DNA of 64,000 bases, taken from Frateuria_A sp051900425 (GTDB taxonomy: Bacteria; Pseudomonadota; Gammaproteobacteria; Xanthomonadales; Rhodanobacteraceae). The notes below the pieces were generated by a model. It searched no databases. It was not told the origin of the DNA and saw nothing but the letters and a program-made list of their open reading frames with translations. Positions 7,599-16,339 of this stretch are shown here, in pieces. A program made the translations under genes and the position numbers. Position 1 is the first letter of the stretch. Each line of letters opens with the position of its first letter. The stretch is from contig NZ_JBHZGK010000002.1 of assembly GCF_051900425.1 (NCBI RefSeq), positions 248,001 through 312,000 of the forward strand, read 5' to 3'.

Positions 7599-7614
7599 GT
7601 ATAACGCTAAGTAG
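7599..7614 (-). other. Partial integron recombination site upstream of the first cassette gene
   Basis: The minus strand reads CTACTTAGCGTTATAC eleven bases from the TlpA-like start codon. This is the R' end of an attC or attI site; the GTTATAC core matches the GTATAAC at the other end of the same gene. No partner arm was found in the next 250 bases, and no integrase gene follows before the molybdenum hydroxylase at 7849. The rest of 7615-7848 shows no gene. Confidence 0.6.
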
Positions 7615-7848
7615 ACCCCGAATCGGGGCATATGCACCGATCGTGGGACGCGCACGGACTCAGGTCAAGAGACGAAAATTCTTTTGGCCTTCAGTAAGAA
7701 ACGACGTTCGCGGCCGTTCGGAGAACGGCTGGCGCTCTATTGCATATTGCGCCGAACGGGACACTAGATTTTATCGACGCGAAAGCGGAGGGATAAGCGG
7801 TATGGTCGGCGCGGGCTGGCTTGCCCGCGCCGGCTTGGGGGTTTTGGC

Positions 7849-10101
7849 TCAGAGCAGGCGCAGGAGTTCTTTCATCAGCGGCAGCCGGCGCACGCGCACC
7901 GCGCTGGCGCGGAAGACGGCGTTGGCCAGGGCGGGGGCGGCGGTGGGCATGGCCAGGAAGCTGGCGCCGGTGGGGGCGCGGTCATTGGGGACCAGGATGA
8001 CTTCCACGTCGTTTGGCAGCTGGGCCATGCTGGCGAGTGGGTAGTCCTTGAAGTTCTGCTGCTGGACCTGCCCGTTCCTGAAGGTGATCGCCGGGTTGAG
8101 CGCATTGGAGAGGGCGTCGAGCGTGGCGCCGGCGACCTGGCCCTGGAGGCCTAGCGGGTTGATGACGCAGCCGACGTCCACGGCGCAGACGACGCGCACG
8201 ATCTCGAGCTTGTCGCCATGCAAGGTGGCCTCGATGGCATGGGCGACGTAGGCGCCGTCGATGTGCCAGCAGGCCATGCCCATGCCGTTGACGTTGTGCA
8301 GCCAGTTCTTCCACTCGATGCGGTCGGTGACCAGCTTGAGCACATTGAGCAGGCGCCCGACGTCGAGCATGCCGCCGCCGGTCAGCGGGATCTGCCGGGC
8401 GTCGCCGAGCAGGCGCAGGCGGGTGTCCAGCGGGTCTTCGCGCAGGGTGTGGGCGATCTCGTCGACGAAGCTCTCGACCGCGAAGGCGTTGGTGACATGC
8501 GGCTCCCCGCGGAACGGACCGCGCGGCATGGCCGAAGCAAGGCTGTACCAGTCGCTGCGGTAGGCGGGGACCAGCCCGGCGGGCAACTGGTCGGCGGCCA
8601 CTTCGGATGTCCACAGGCGGTCGGCGGCAACGCCGCGGCCGGTGAGCGCCGAGGCGCTGGCCATGCGCTGGTCCCAGGCGATGACGCGGCGCTTGCGGCC
8701 GATGATCGCCTTGATCTTGTGCACCGTGCCGGAGCGGTAGTAGTCGTGGGTCAGGCCCTGCTCGCGCGTCCACATCAGGCGCACGGGCTTGTCGACGGCC
8801 TTGGCCAGCATCACCGCCTCGGCGACGTAGTCGTGGTCGAGCCGACGACCGTAGCCGCCGCCCACGCGGGGTACTTCGATGGCGATGCGGTCCGGTGCCA
8901 GGCCGGTCAGGCGCTGCACCACGGACCAGGCCTGCTTCGGCGCCTGGGTCGGCACCACCAGCGTGGCCTGGTCCTTGTCCAGGCGCACCAGGCAGTTCAT
9001 CGGCTCGGGCGTGGCGTGGGCGAGCCACGGCTGCACGTAGGTGGCTTCGACGCGGCGCGCGGCCTTGCGGTTGGCGGCCTTGAGGTCGCCCTCGTCGCGC
9101 ACGCGGGTGGTCGGCGCGCTGTCGGTGTCGAGCAGGGCGAGGGCCTGGGTCTCGAGCTTGCCGCTGTCCTGCTCGGCGCTGTGGGCGCCGGGTTTCCATT
9201 CGAGTTTGAGCTCGGCCAGGCCGCGCAGCGCGGCCCAGGTGTTTTCGGCCAGGACGGCCACGGCCGGCGCGATCGCGGTCTCGCCCGGGGGCACGTCCGC
9301 TTCAGGATGGATCGGCATCACCTTGACCACGCCCTTGATGGCCAGGGCCGGGGCGGTCTCGATGCTGGCCAGGCTGCCGTCGGGCCAGGGGCACTGCGCG
9401 AGCACGGCGACGAGGGCGTCGGCGTAGTGCGCGTCCAGCGCGTAGCGGGTCTGGCCGGTGACGATCTGCCGGGCATCGACGTCGCCGGCCGGCTGGCCGA
9501 TCAGCGTATAGCGCTGCGGTGGTTTGAGCGGCAGCGGGGCGTTGGGCGGATCGATCTTGCCCGCCGCCTCGACCAGGCTGCCGTAGGGGAAGCGCCGGCC
9601 GTCCGGCGTGACCACCATGCCGGCCTCGCAGCGCAGGCGGTCCGCGGCGATGCCCAGGCGCCGCGCGGCGGCCTGGGTGATCAGCCAGCGCGCCAGCGCA
9701 CCGGCCTGGCGCAGGTCCGCCCAGGCGGCGGGGATCGAATCGCCGGTACCGCTGCGCTGGTGGCCGTAGGTCCACACCGGTTTGCCGTCCTTCGCCTCCA
9801 CGCCCAGTCCCAGCGGCACCACGGTGACGCGGGTCCAGTCCGCGTCCAGTTCCTCGGCGATGATGCGCGGCAGCGCGGTCGCTGTGCCGGTGCCGGTGTC
9901 GGGGTCGCGCGCGCCGATCAGCACGTTGCCTTCGCGGTCGATGCGCACGTAGGCGCCGAGCTTGCCGAAGTCGTCGCCGAGCATGGCCGCCGGAATCGGC
10001 ACTTCGGCGTCGGCGTAACCCACGCCGACGACCAGGGCGCCCGCGGTGCCGGCGAGCACCTGCAGGAAGCGCCGACGCGAGAGCTGCGGACCGGCGCTCA
10101 T
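7849..10101 (-). CDS. Molybdopterin-binding subunit, xanthine dehydrogenase/IorB family
   Basis: The 750-residue large subunit of a periplasmic molybdenum hydroxylase resembling isoquinoline 1-oxidoreductase beta (IorB) and aldehyde dehydrogenases of the CoxL superfamily. The start at ATG 10101 overlaps the small-subunit stop by four bases. It begins with a twin-arginine signal, LSRRRFLQVLAGTAGALVVG, typical of IorB-type subunits. Molybdopterin regions include EVPRVGGGYGRRLDHDY and AMPRGPFRGEPHVTNAF near the middle, and a C-terminal DVGCVINPLGLQGQVAGATL substrate-channel segment. Substrate cannot be predicted. It is co-transcribed with the [2Fe-2S] subunit upstream. Confidence 0.9.
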   Translation of the reverse strand: MSAGPQLSRRRFLQVLAGTAGALVVGVGYADAEVPIPAAMLGDDFGKLGAYVRIDREGNVLIGARDPDTGTGTATALPRIIAEELDADWTRVTVVPLGLGVEAKDGKPVWTYGHQRSGTGDSIPAAWADLRQAGALARWLITQAAARRLGIAADRLRCEAGMVVTPDGRRFPYGSLVEAAGKIDPPNAPLPLKPPQRYTLIGQPAGDVDARQIVTGQTRYALDAHYADALVAVLAQCPWPDGSLASIETAPALAIKGVVKVMPIHPEADVPPGETAIAPAVAVLAENTWAALRGLAELKLEWKPGAHSAEQDSGKLETQALALLDTDSAPTTRVRDEGDLKAANRKAARRVEATYVQPWLAHATPEPMNCLVRLDKDQATLVVPTQAPKQAWSVVQRLTGLAPDRIAIEVPRVGGGYGRRLDHDYVAEAVMLAKAVDKPVRLMWTREQGLTHDYYRSGTVHKIKAIIGRKRRVIAWDQRMASASALTGRGVAADRLWTSEVAADQLPAGLVPAYRSDWYSLASAMPRGPFRGEPHVTNAFAVESFVDEIAHTLREDPLDTRLRLLGDARQIPLTGGGMLDVGRLLNVLKLVTDRIEWKNWLHNVNGMGMACWHIDGAYVAHAIEATLHGDKLEIVRVVCAVDVGCVINPLGLQGQVAGATLDALSNALNPAITFRNGQVQQQNFKDYPLASMAQLPNDVEVILVPNDRAPTGASFLAMPTAAPALANAVFRASAVRVRRLPLMKELLRLL

Positions 10102-10625
10102 GCCTTCATCCCCGCGGCACGCTTGATCGCGCGGCGCACGCGCGTCTGCGCGCCACAGCGGCAGCGGTTGGGAAGCTTGTCGATGTCCTCGTCGGAAGGC
10201 CTGGGCTTGCGCGCGAGCAGGTCGATGCCGGCGATCAGCCAACCGGGCGTGCAGTAGCCGCAGCCGATGGCGTCCTCGTCAATGAAGGCCTGCTGCAACG
10301 GGTGCAGGCTGCCGTCGGCGCGGGCCAGGCCCTCGACGGTGGTCACGCGGGCGCCGACCAGCTTGGCCATCGGGCGCTTGATCGCCGAGACCGCCTTGCC
10401 GTTGACCAGCACCAGATCGTAGCCGTCCTCGCCGTGCGCATCGCCCAGCTTGGTGCCGGTCAGGCGCAACACGTCGCGCAGGTACCATAGCAGCGGCATC
10501 AAGGGATCGCCGGTGTGCCGGAAGCGCTCGCCATTGACAATCAGGTCGATGCCCTCGCGCACCGGTTCCGGCGTGATGTCGCCGGTGGTGGCGGGCGGCA
10601 GGCCCTGGGCTTGCGCTTGCTGCAT
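10098..10625 (-). CDS. [2Fe-2S] small subunit, IorA-like, with the ferredoxin cluster cysteines replaced
   Basis: A 175-residue protein of the small-subunit family of molybdenum hydroxylases. The C-terminal cluster domain is intact: CGYCTPG (Cys122, Cys125) and CRCG (Cys155, Cys157). In the N-terminal plant-ferredoxin domain the usual cysteine loop, GCGxxxCGxC in relatives, reads here LTGTKLGDAHGEDGYD: the three Cys positions are Asp62, Asp67 and Asp70, and the fourth (about residue 82) is Ile. The domain fold markers LTGTK and VLVNGKAV remain. So this subunit should bind one cluster, not two. It is translationally coupled to the molybdopterin subunit (ATGA overlap). Confidence 0.85.
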   Translation of the reverse strand: MQQAQAQGLPPATTGDITPEPVREGIDLIVNGERFRHTGDPLMPLLWYLRDVLRLTGTKLGDAHGEDGYDLVLVNGKAVSAIKRPMAKLVGARVTTVEGLARADGSLHPLQQAFIDEDAIGCGYCTPGWLIAGIDLLARKPRPSDEDIDKLPNRCRCGAQTRVRRAIKRAAGMKA

Positions 10626-10844
10626 CGGGGGGACTCCTTGCGAGGGTCGCCTATTGTGGCATCGCGCAGGTGATGAGGCAGCCGGGGGCGGCCGGGACGT
10701 TCAGGCGGAATGGCGGGGCCGTCGCGGGCGCCCCTGGGGCGATCGCATGCGGTCGCGCTCGGGTCGTTCCGGCCGGATGCCTCGCCAGGCAGGGCGCCCG
10801 GGCCATCCGTGCATGGGCGCTCGACGTAGCCCGGATAGCCGACC

Positions 10845-10876
10845 GCTGGTCGCGCACAGGGTGCGCTCCTGCAGGG
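10845..10876. repeat. Half palindrome, family C (GGTCGCGCACAGGGTGCGCTCCTGC type)
   Basis: The sequence CGCGCACAGGGTGCGCTCCT is one arm of the repeat seen in fuller form near 25.84-25.90 kb and 55.13-55.21 kb. Only one clear arm is present here, between the permease stop and the [2Fe-2S] subunit start. The remaining intergenic sequence (10626-10844) shows no gene. Confidence 0.7.
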
Positions 10877-10889
10877 AGCCCGGCCAGCG

Positions 10890-12203
10890 TTACCGGCGCG
10901 GCGCCACCCGCCGCCAGAGGTAATACACCGGCACGCCGGCCAGCATGATCAGCACGCCGATGCCGGCGTTGCGCGGGTTGTCGCGCATGGTCGCGACCAC
11001 CACCGCGCCGATCGCGGCGACGAACAGCAGCGGCAGCAGCGGGTAGCCGGGGACGCGGAAGCGCACCTCGCCGCGGTCGTGGCGGCGATACCAGAACAGC
11101 GTCGCCACGCCGACCGCGCAGGCCAGCCAGTCGCCGAAGGTGGCGTAATCCAGCAGCGCGCCGTAGCTGCCCGAGAGCGCCAGCACGATCGCCCAGCCCG
11201 AGAGGGCGGCCAGCGCGACGTTCGGCGTGTGGTGGCGCGGATGCAGGCGCGCCACGGCGCCGAAGAACAGCCCATCGGCGCCCATCACCTGCAGCACGCG
11301 CGCGCCGGCGACCAGCGTGATGTTGCAGAACCCCAGCGTGGAGATGGCGATGCCCACCGCCATCAGCCGCGCACCGAGGGGGCCGAACATGCGGTCCATC
11401 ACCTGCGCGGCCGGCGCGGTGCTGGCCGCCAGTCCGGCGTGCCCGAGCACGGCCAGGTAGGCGAGGTTGACCAGCGCGTAGGCAGCGATCACCACCACCA
11501 TGCCGGTCAGCAGCGCGCGCGGCAGGTTGCGCTGGGGCGCGTCGATCTCGCCGGCCAGGTTGTTGAGGTAGGTGAAGCCTGAATAGGCGAACAGCACCGG
11601 CAATGCCGCACCCATGAAGCCGACGCCGGTGCGCGCCGGGTCGACGGCCAGCGCCGCCGGCGCGTGCGCGCCCGCCAGATACAGGCCGCACGCCACCAGC
11701 ACCGCGACCGCCAGCAGCTTGAGCAGCGCGAACAGGTTCTGCACCTGCGCGCCGAGTTTCAGTCCGAACAGGTTGACCAGCGCCACGAACACCAGCGCGC
11801 CGACGGTCAGCGGCAAGGCGGCCGATGCCGGCAAGGCGAAGGCGGCGACCGTGTAGCTGGCGAAGATGGTCGCGACCGCCGCGGTCGAGCCCGAGTAGAT
11901 CACCAGCAGCATGGTCCAGCCGAACAGGAAACCGGCCAGCGGCCCGAACGCCTCGCGAAGGTAGACGTAGGTGCCGCCCGCCTGGGGCCGACGCGCGCCG
12001 AGTTCGGCGTAGCAGAGTGCGCCGATCAGGGTGAGCAGGCCGGCGCCGATCCACGCCAGCAGCAGCGCCAGGCCCGATTCGGTCCGCTGCGCGGCGATGC
12101 CCGGATTGAGGAAGATGCCGCCGCCGATGATGCCGCCGACCACGATCAATGCCGCGTCCCAGGGGCCGAGGCTGCGCCGGTAGTGGTGGGTCGGATTGCT
12201 CAC
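10890..12203 (-). CDS. Amino acid permease, APC superfamily
   Basis: A 437-residue integral membrane transporter with about twelve helices. The first helix has the APC substrate-binding signature IVVGGIIGGGIFLNPG, where the small-residue break binds the amino-acid carboxylate. The CYAELGARRPQAGGTYVYL block in TM2-TM3 is also diagnostic, and a FAYSGFTYLNNLAGEI segment is typical of the LAT/YfnA-like branch. It starts with a GTG at 12203 in a conserved MSNPTHHYRRSLGPWDA context. It is separate from the molybdenum hydroxylase operon by 260 bases of repeat-bearing sequence. Substrate unknown, probably a neutral or cationic amino acid. Confidence 0.9.
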   Translation of the reverse strand: MSNPTHHYRRSLGPWDAALIVVGGIIGGGIFLNPGIAAQRTESGLALLLAWIGAGLLTLIGALCYAELGARRPQAGGTYVYLREAFGPLAGFLFGWTMLLVIYSGSTAAVATIFASYTVAAFALPASAALPLTVGALVFVALVNLFGLKLGAQVQNLFALLKLLAVAVLVACGLYLAGAHAPAALAVDPARTGVGFMGAALPVLFAYSGFTYLNNLAGEIDAPQRNLPRALLTGMVVVIAAYALVNLAYLAVLGHAGLAASTAPAAQVMDRMFGPLGARLMAVGIAISTLGFCNITLVAGARVLQVMGADGLFFGAVARLHPRHHTPNVALAALSGWAIVLALSGSYGALLDYATFGDWLACAVGVATLFWYRRHDRGEVRFRVPGYPLLPLLFVAAIGAVVVATMRDNPRNAGIGVLIMLAGVPVYYLWRRVAPRR

Positions 12204-12327
12204 GTCGATGCCGTTGCGTGGATGAAGCGCGGAGCATCGCTGGTGTGCGCGGGGCGGGCAAGGGCAGGGAGCTCACGCGTCCTGCAGGGCCCGGGCGGAA
12301 GGCATGCCTCGCTCCGCCGCGGTCACG

Positions 12328-13203
12328 TCAGTCGAGAACGAACGTTCCCCGCACGCCCACTACGCATTGGCCGCCGATCGTCACGGCGCCGGATGCCTCG
12401 TCGATGCCCACCGCCACGCGCCCGTCGCGGCCGACTTCGCGCCCCTGGCTAGCGACGTAGCGATGGCCGTAGCGGGCCAGGCCGCCGGTGTGGTGCAGCA
12501 GCGCGCCAATCGCCGCGTTGGCGCTGCCGGTGACCGGATCTTCCGGAATGCCGTCGGCCGGGCAGAACGCGCGCACGGCCATCGCGGCGTCGCCGCCGTC
12601 CTCGACGCCGAAGACGCTCACCCCGATGGCGTTGTGCGCCAGGCACAGCGCGGCGATCGCCGACAGGTCGGGCGCCAGCCCACGCACCGCGCGTGCCTGG
12701 TCGAGGTCGCAGGCCAGCCACAACGGGCCGTTGTCGACCGCATGCACGGCCGAGGCGGGAAGCTCGAGTCCCAGGGCGTCGGCAAGCGACGCTGCAAGCG
12801 ATGCATCGGCCGGGGCGATGCGCGCCGGCGGCGCCTGCACGTGGATGGTGCGGGTGGCCCCGCTGCCCTGCACAGTGACCGGCAGCAGGCCGGCGGCGCA
12901 TTCCTGCACCAGTGTCGACTGCACCGGGACGCAACCGGCCTCGATCGCGGCATAGGCACTGCCCACGCTGGGATGGCCGGCGAACGGCAGTTCCTGGCGT
13001 GGCGTGAAGATGCGCACGCGATAGTCCGCGTCCGGTTGCGTGGGGCGCAGCAGGAAGGTGGTTTCCGACAGGTTGGTCCAGCGCGCTATCCGCTGCATCG
13101 TCGGCCCGTCCAGCGCATCCGCGCCGATGATCACGGCCAGCGGATTGCCCTCCAGCAGCCGCGAGGCGAAGACGTCCAGTTGCAGGAATTCGAAGGTGGG
13201 CAC
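12328..13203 (-). CDS. PhzF family isomerase-like protein
   Basis: A 291-residue member of the PhzF/YddE family, which adopts the diaminopimelate-epimerase fold with two matching halves. The N-terminus FEFLQLDVFASRLLEGNPLA is the family signature and Glu47 in the NLSETTFLL motif is the proposed catalytic acid. The second half has the CPADGIPEDPVTGSANAAIG motif. Phenazine genes are absent here, so this is a housekeeping paralogue of unknown substrate rather than a phenazine gene. It sits between the permease and the outer-membrane protein genes. Confidence 0.9.
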   Translation of the reverse strand: MPTFEFLQLDVFASRLLEGNPLAVIIGADALDGPTMQRIARWTNLSETTFLLRPTQPDADYRVRIFTPRQELPFAGHPSVGSAYAAIEAGCVPVQSTLVQECAAGLLPVTVQGSGATRTIHVQAPPARIAPADASLAASLADALGLELPASAVHAVDNGPLWLACDLDQARAVRGLAPDLSAIAALCLAHNAIGVSVFGVEDGGDAAMAVRAFCPADGIPEDPVTGSANAAIGALLHHTGGLARYGHRYVASQGREVGRDGRVAVGIDEASGAVTIGGQCVVGVRGTFVLD

Positions 13204-13343
13204 GGCGCCGCTCCGGCTAACGAAGGAAGGGCGAGTGTAGGTGATCGCCTACAGCGCAATTTCTTGCGCAGGCCTAGAATGCGCGCCGCCCGGCACGCCC
13301 CCGCCGGGCTTTGCACACAACAAAAAAACAGGGATTTCCAAGC

Positions 13344-14006
13344 ATGAACAAGATTCTGACCGTCGCCCTCGGCGCGGCGCTCGTTGCCGCCTCCGCTTCG
13401 GCTGGCGCCGCGGACGCCAGCGGCTCCTTATTCATCAATGCCGGCGTGGGCCAGGCGCAGTACCACGTCGGCCACACCGACGGCCTGGGCTACAAGCTGG
13501 ATGACAAGGACACCGCCGGCGCGCTGCGCTTCGGCTACGCGTGGAAGGTCGGCAACGGCTTCGACCTGGGCGTCGAGGGCGGTTACGCCAACCTCGGCAA
13601 GCTGGTCGCCAAGTACCACGCCCAGAACGAAGACGCGTCCATCATCATCAACCAGAAGGCCGATGTGGAAGCCAGCGGCTGGCTGCTCGGCGCCAACGGC
13701 AAGTACGACTTCGGCAACAAGTGGTTCGTCTCGGCGCGTGCCGGCTGGTTCCGCTCCACCGCGGACGCCTCCTATCGCTACGAGGAGATCTACGCCGATG
13801 CGCCGGACTATTCCGAGTACGCCAGCGGCGACGCCAACGGCAACGGCTGGTACGGCGGCGTGGGCGTGGGCTACAACTTCGCGCCGAACTTCAGCCTCGG
13901 CCTGAACTACGACAACTACCACGGCAAGGTCGACAGCGGCACTGAGCTGGGCAACATCAAGGCGAACATCGGCGTGTACACGGTGACCGCCGAATTCCGC
14001 TTCTGA
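13344..14006 (+). CDS. Outer membrane beta-barrel protein (Ail/Opa-like)
   Basis: A 220-residue protein with a cleavable signal peptide (residues 1-22, ending SAGAADA) and alternating aromatic-polar strands typical of an eight-stranded barrel. Marker motifs are AGVGQAQYHVGHTDGLGYKL at the start of the barrel, a DLGVEGGYANLGKL segment, WFVSARAGWFRS, and a terminal VTAEFRF with a C-terminal Phe, the BAM-recognition signal. The ATG at 13344 is chosen to give the signal peptide. A terminator follows and then a tandem paralogue. Its function is unknown; relatives are stress or adhesion porin-like proteins. Confidence 0.85.
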   Translation: MNKILTVALGAALVAASASAGAADASGSLFINAGVGQAQYHVGHTDGLGYKLDDKDTAGALRFGYAWKVGNGFDLGVEGGYANLGKLVAKYHAQNEDASIIINQKADVEASGWLLGANGKYDFGNKWFVSARAGWFRSTADASYRYEEIYADAPDYSEYASGDANGNGWYGGVGVGYNFAPNFSLGLNYDNYHGKVDSGTELGNIKANIGVYTVTAEFRF

Positions 14007-14016
14007 TCGATCGACG

Positions 14017-14045
14017 GCGGGCCTGCGAAGGCCCGCTTTTTTTTT
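14017..14045 (+). terminator. Rho-independent terminator after the first barrel gene
   Basis: A GCGGGCC stem pairs with GGCCCGC around a TGCGAA loop, followed by nine consecutive T residues. It ends ten or so bases after the barrel stop codon. Confidence 0.9.
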
Positions 14046-14062
14046 CCTTCAAGGACGAACCG

Positions 14063-14677
14063 ATGAACAAATACCTGATTTCCCTTTCCGCGCTGGCCCT
14101 CGCTGGCGCCTGCAGTTCCGCTCTCGCGCAGGACAAGGATGCATTCTTCGTCAGCGCTGGCGTGGGCCAGGCCAGCTACCACGTCGACGGGACCACCGGC
14201 GGCAACCATGCCCAGGACAACACCGACACCGCCGCGGCCCTGCGATTGGGCTACCAGTGGCACGGCCCGGTGGACTTCGGGGTCGAGGGCGGCTACGTCG
14301 ACCTGGGCGAGCTGAAGGCCTCGCTGATCAGCGGTGCGGTCCTCGAAGAGGCCACCGTCCATGCGAAGGGCTGGCTGCTCGGCGTAACCGGCAAATACCA
14401 TATCGCCGACCAGTGGTTAGTATCGGCCCGCGGCGGCTGGCTGCATGCCTCCAGCGATGTCGGCTACCGCGTGAGCACGCCGGCCGGCTCGATGAACGGC
14501 AACAGCAGTGTCGACGGCGAGGGCTGGTACGCCGGCGTCGGCGCCGGTTAGGACTTCTCGTCGAACTTCAGCCTGGGCGTGAATTACGACAACTACCACG
14601 TCGACGCCAGCACCGACGAGGTCTCCGCCGACGCCAACGTCGGCAGCTGGATGGTGACGGCCGAATACCGCTTCTGA
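14063..14677 (+). pseudogene. Second outer membrane beta-barrel paralogue, interrupted by TAG
   Basis: This 205-codon gene is a clear tandem paralogue of the upstream barrel protein: same signal peptide type (LALAGACSSALAQ), the same GVGQASYHVDGTT opening, VDFGVEGGYVDLGEL, WLVSARGGWLH and final WMVTAEYRF. A TAG at 14549-14551 falls where the paralogue has Tyr in GVGYNF, so one base change from TAC would restore the frame. After TAG the same frame stays open with perfect barrel similarity to the TGA at 14675. The truncated product would lack the last strands and the C-terminal Phe and should not assemble. Confidence 0.85.
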
Positions 14678-14698
14678 ACGGCGCTGCCTGGCCACCAC

Positions 14699-14727
14699 GA
14701 CGGCCGCCCTGGGCGGCCGTTGTTTTG
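14699..14727 (+). terminator. Rho-independent terminator after the second barrel gene
   Basis: ACGGCCGCCC pairs with GGGCGGCCGT around a short loop and is followed by TGTTTTGT. It lies about 20 bases after the pseudogene's final stop. Confidence 0.75.
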
Positions 14728-14804
14728 TCCGGCCCGGCCCGCTGCGGCACAATAGCCGGCTTGTGCGCCGCACAAAGCGGTGCGTTGAAGCCGAAAAGCC
14801 GCCC

Positions 14805-16319
14805 ATGACCACCATCAAGCAAGACGACCTGATCCAGTCCGTCGCCGACGCGCTGCAGTACATCAGCTACTACCACCCGGTCGATTACATCCAGAGCCTC
14901 GCCGCCGCCTACGAACGCGAGGAGTCGCCCGCCGCGCGCGACGCGATGGCGCAGATCCTGATCAACTCCCGCATGGCCGCCGAAGGCCACCGCCCGCTGT
15001 GCCAGGACACCGGCATCGTCACCGTGTTCCTCAAGGTCGGCATGGACTTGCGCTGGGACGCCACGATGTCGCTCGAGGACATGGTCAACGAGGGCGTGCG
15101 CCGCGCCTACAACCACCCGGAGAACAAGCTGCGCGCCAGCGTGCTGGCCGATCCGGCCGGCAAGCGCCTGAACACCCGCGACAACACGCCGGCAGTGATC
15201 AACATGTCGATCGTGCCGGGCGACAAGGTGGACGTGATCGTGGCCGCCAAGGGCGGCGGCTCGGAAGCCAAATCCAAGTTCGTGATGCTCAACCCGTCCG
15301 ACTCGATCGTCGACTGGGTGCTCAAGACCGTGCCGACCATGGGCGCGGGCTGGTGTCCGCCGGGGATGCTCGGCATCGGCATCGGCGGCACCGCGGAGAA
15401 GGCGATGCTGCTGGCGAAGGAATCGCTGATGGAGCACATCGACATCCAGGAGCTGATCGCGCGCGGGCCGTCCAACCGCATCGAAGAGCTGCGCATCGAG
15501 CTGTTCGAGAAGGTCAACGCGTTAGGGATAGGCGCGCAGGGCCTGGGCGGCCTGACCACGGTGCTCGACGTCAAGATCAAGGACTACCCGACCCACGCGG
15601 CCAACCTGCCGGTGGCGATGATTCCCAACTGCGCGGCGACCCGCCATGCGCACTTCACGCTGGACGGTTCCGGCCCGGTGATGCTCGATCCGCCGTCGCT
15701 GGAGCACTGGCCCAGGCTCACCTATGACGCTTCCAAGGGCCGTCGCGTGAACCTGGATGCCGTCACCCGCGAGGAGGTGGCGAGCTGGAAGCCGGGCGAA
15801 GTGCTGCTGCTCAACGGCAAGCTGCTGACCGGCCGCGACGCGGCGCACAAGCGTATGGTCGAAATGCTGAACAAGGGTGAGCCGCTGCCGGTCGATTTCA
15901 ACGGCCGTTTCATCTACTACGTCGGCCCGGTCGATCCGGTGCGCGACGAGGTGGTCGGTCCGGCAGGCCCGACCACCGCCACGCGCATGGACAAGTTCAC
16001 CGAGCAGGTGCTGGCGCAGACCGGTTTGCTGGGCATGGTCGGCAAGGCCGAGCGCGGCCCGGCGGCGATCGAGGCGATCAAGAAGCACCGCTCGGTCTAC
16101 CTGATGGCCGTCGGCGGCGCGGCGTACCTGGTGTCCAAGGCGATCAAGGCCAGCCGGGTGGTCGGCTTCGCGGACCTGGGCATGGAGGCGATCTACGAAT
16201 TCGAGGTCAGGGACATGCCGGTGACCGTGGCGGTGGATTCGTCCGGCACCTCGGTGCACCAGACCGGCCCGAGGGAATGGCAGGCGCGGATCGGCAAGAT
16301 TCCCGTCGTTGTCCAATAA
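14805..16319 (+). CDS. fumB: Fumarate hydratase class I (iron-sulfur)
   Basis: Interconverts fumarate and L-malate in the TCA cycle using an oxygen-sensitive [4Fe-4S] cluster. At 504 residues it has the FumA/FumB architecture with both domains in one chain. Cluster ligands are seen in RPLCQDTGIVTVFL (first Cys) and MIPNCAATRHAHF, with a third Cys expected near GWCPPGMLG. The C-terminal domain shows VGPAGPTTATRMDKF and SKAIKASRVVGFADLGMEAI. The ATG at 14805 precedes MTTIKQDDLIQSVADALQYI, the conserved start of relatives; the longer reading from 14763 lacks support. It is monocistronic. The symbol could also be fumA. Confidence 0.92.
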   Translation: MTTIKQDDLIQSVADALQYISYYHPVDYIQSLAAAYEREESPAARDAMAQILINSRMAAEGHRPLCQDTGIVTVFLKVGMDLRWDATMSLEDMVNEGVRRAYNHPENKLRASVLADPAGKRLNTRDNTPAVINMSIVPGDKVDVIVAAKGGGSEAKSKFVMLNPSDSIVDWVLKTVPTMGAGWCPPGMLGIGIGGTAEKAMLLAKESLMEHIDIQELIARGPSNRIEELRIELFEKVNALGIGAQGLGGLTTVLDVKIKDYPTHAANLPVAMIPNCAATRHAHFTLDGSGPVMLDPPSLEHWPRLTYDASKGRRVNLDAVTREEVASWKPGEVLLLNGKLLTGRDAAHKRMVEMLNKGEPLPVDFNGRFIYYVGPVDPVRDEVVGPAGPTTATRMDKFTEQVLAQTGLLGMVGKAERGPAAIEAIKKHRSVYLMAVGGAAYLVSKAIKASRVVGFADLGMEAIYEFEVRDMPVTVAVDSSGTSVHQTGPREWQARIGKIPVVVQ

Positions 16320-16339
16320 CGCCGTGCGCGCAGCCCCCT

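Noticed and set aside
7615..7848. Possible remnant of an integrase gene or attI beyond the first cassette
   Set aside because: No integrase motif in any frame and no second arm to the half-site; nothing supports an intI relic.
8218..10257. A 679-residue plus-strand frame over the molybdopterin subunit
   Set aside because: Antisense to a strongly conserved family; no motifs in the plus frame.
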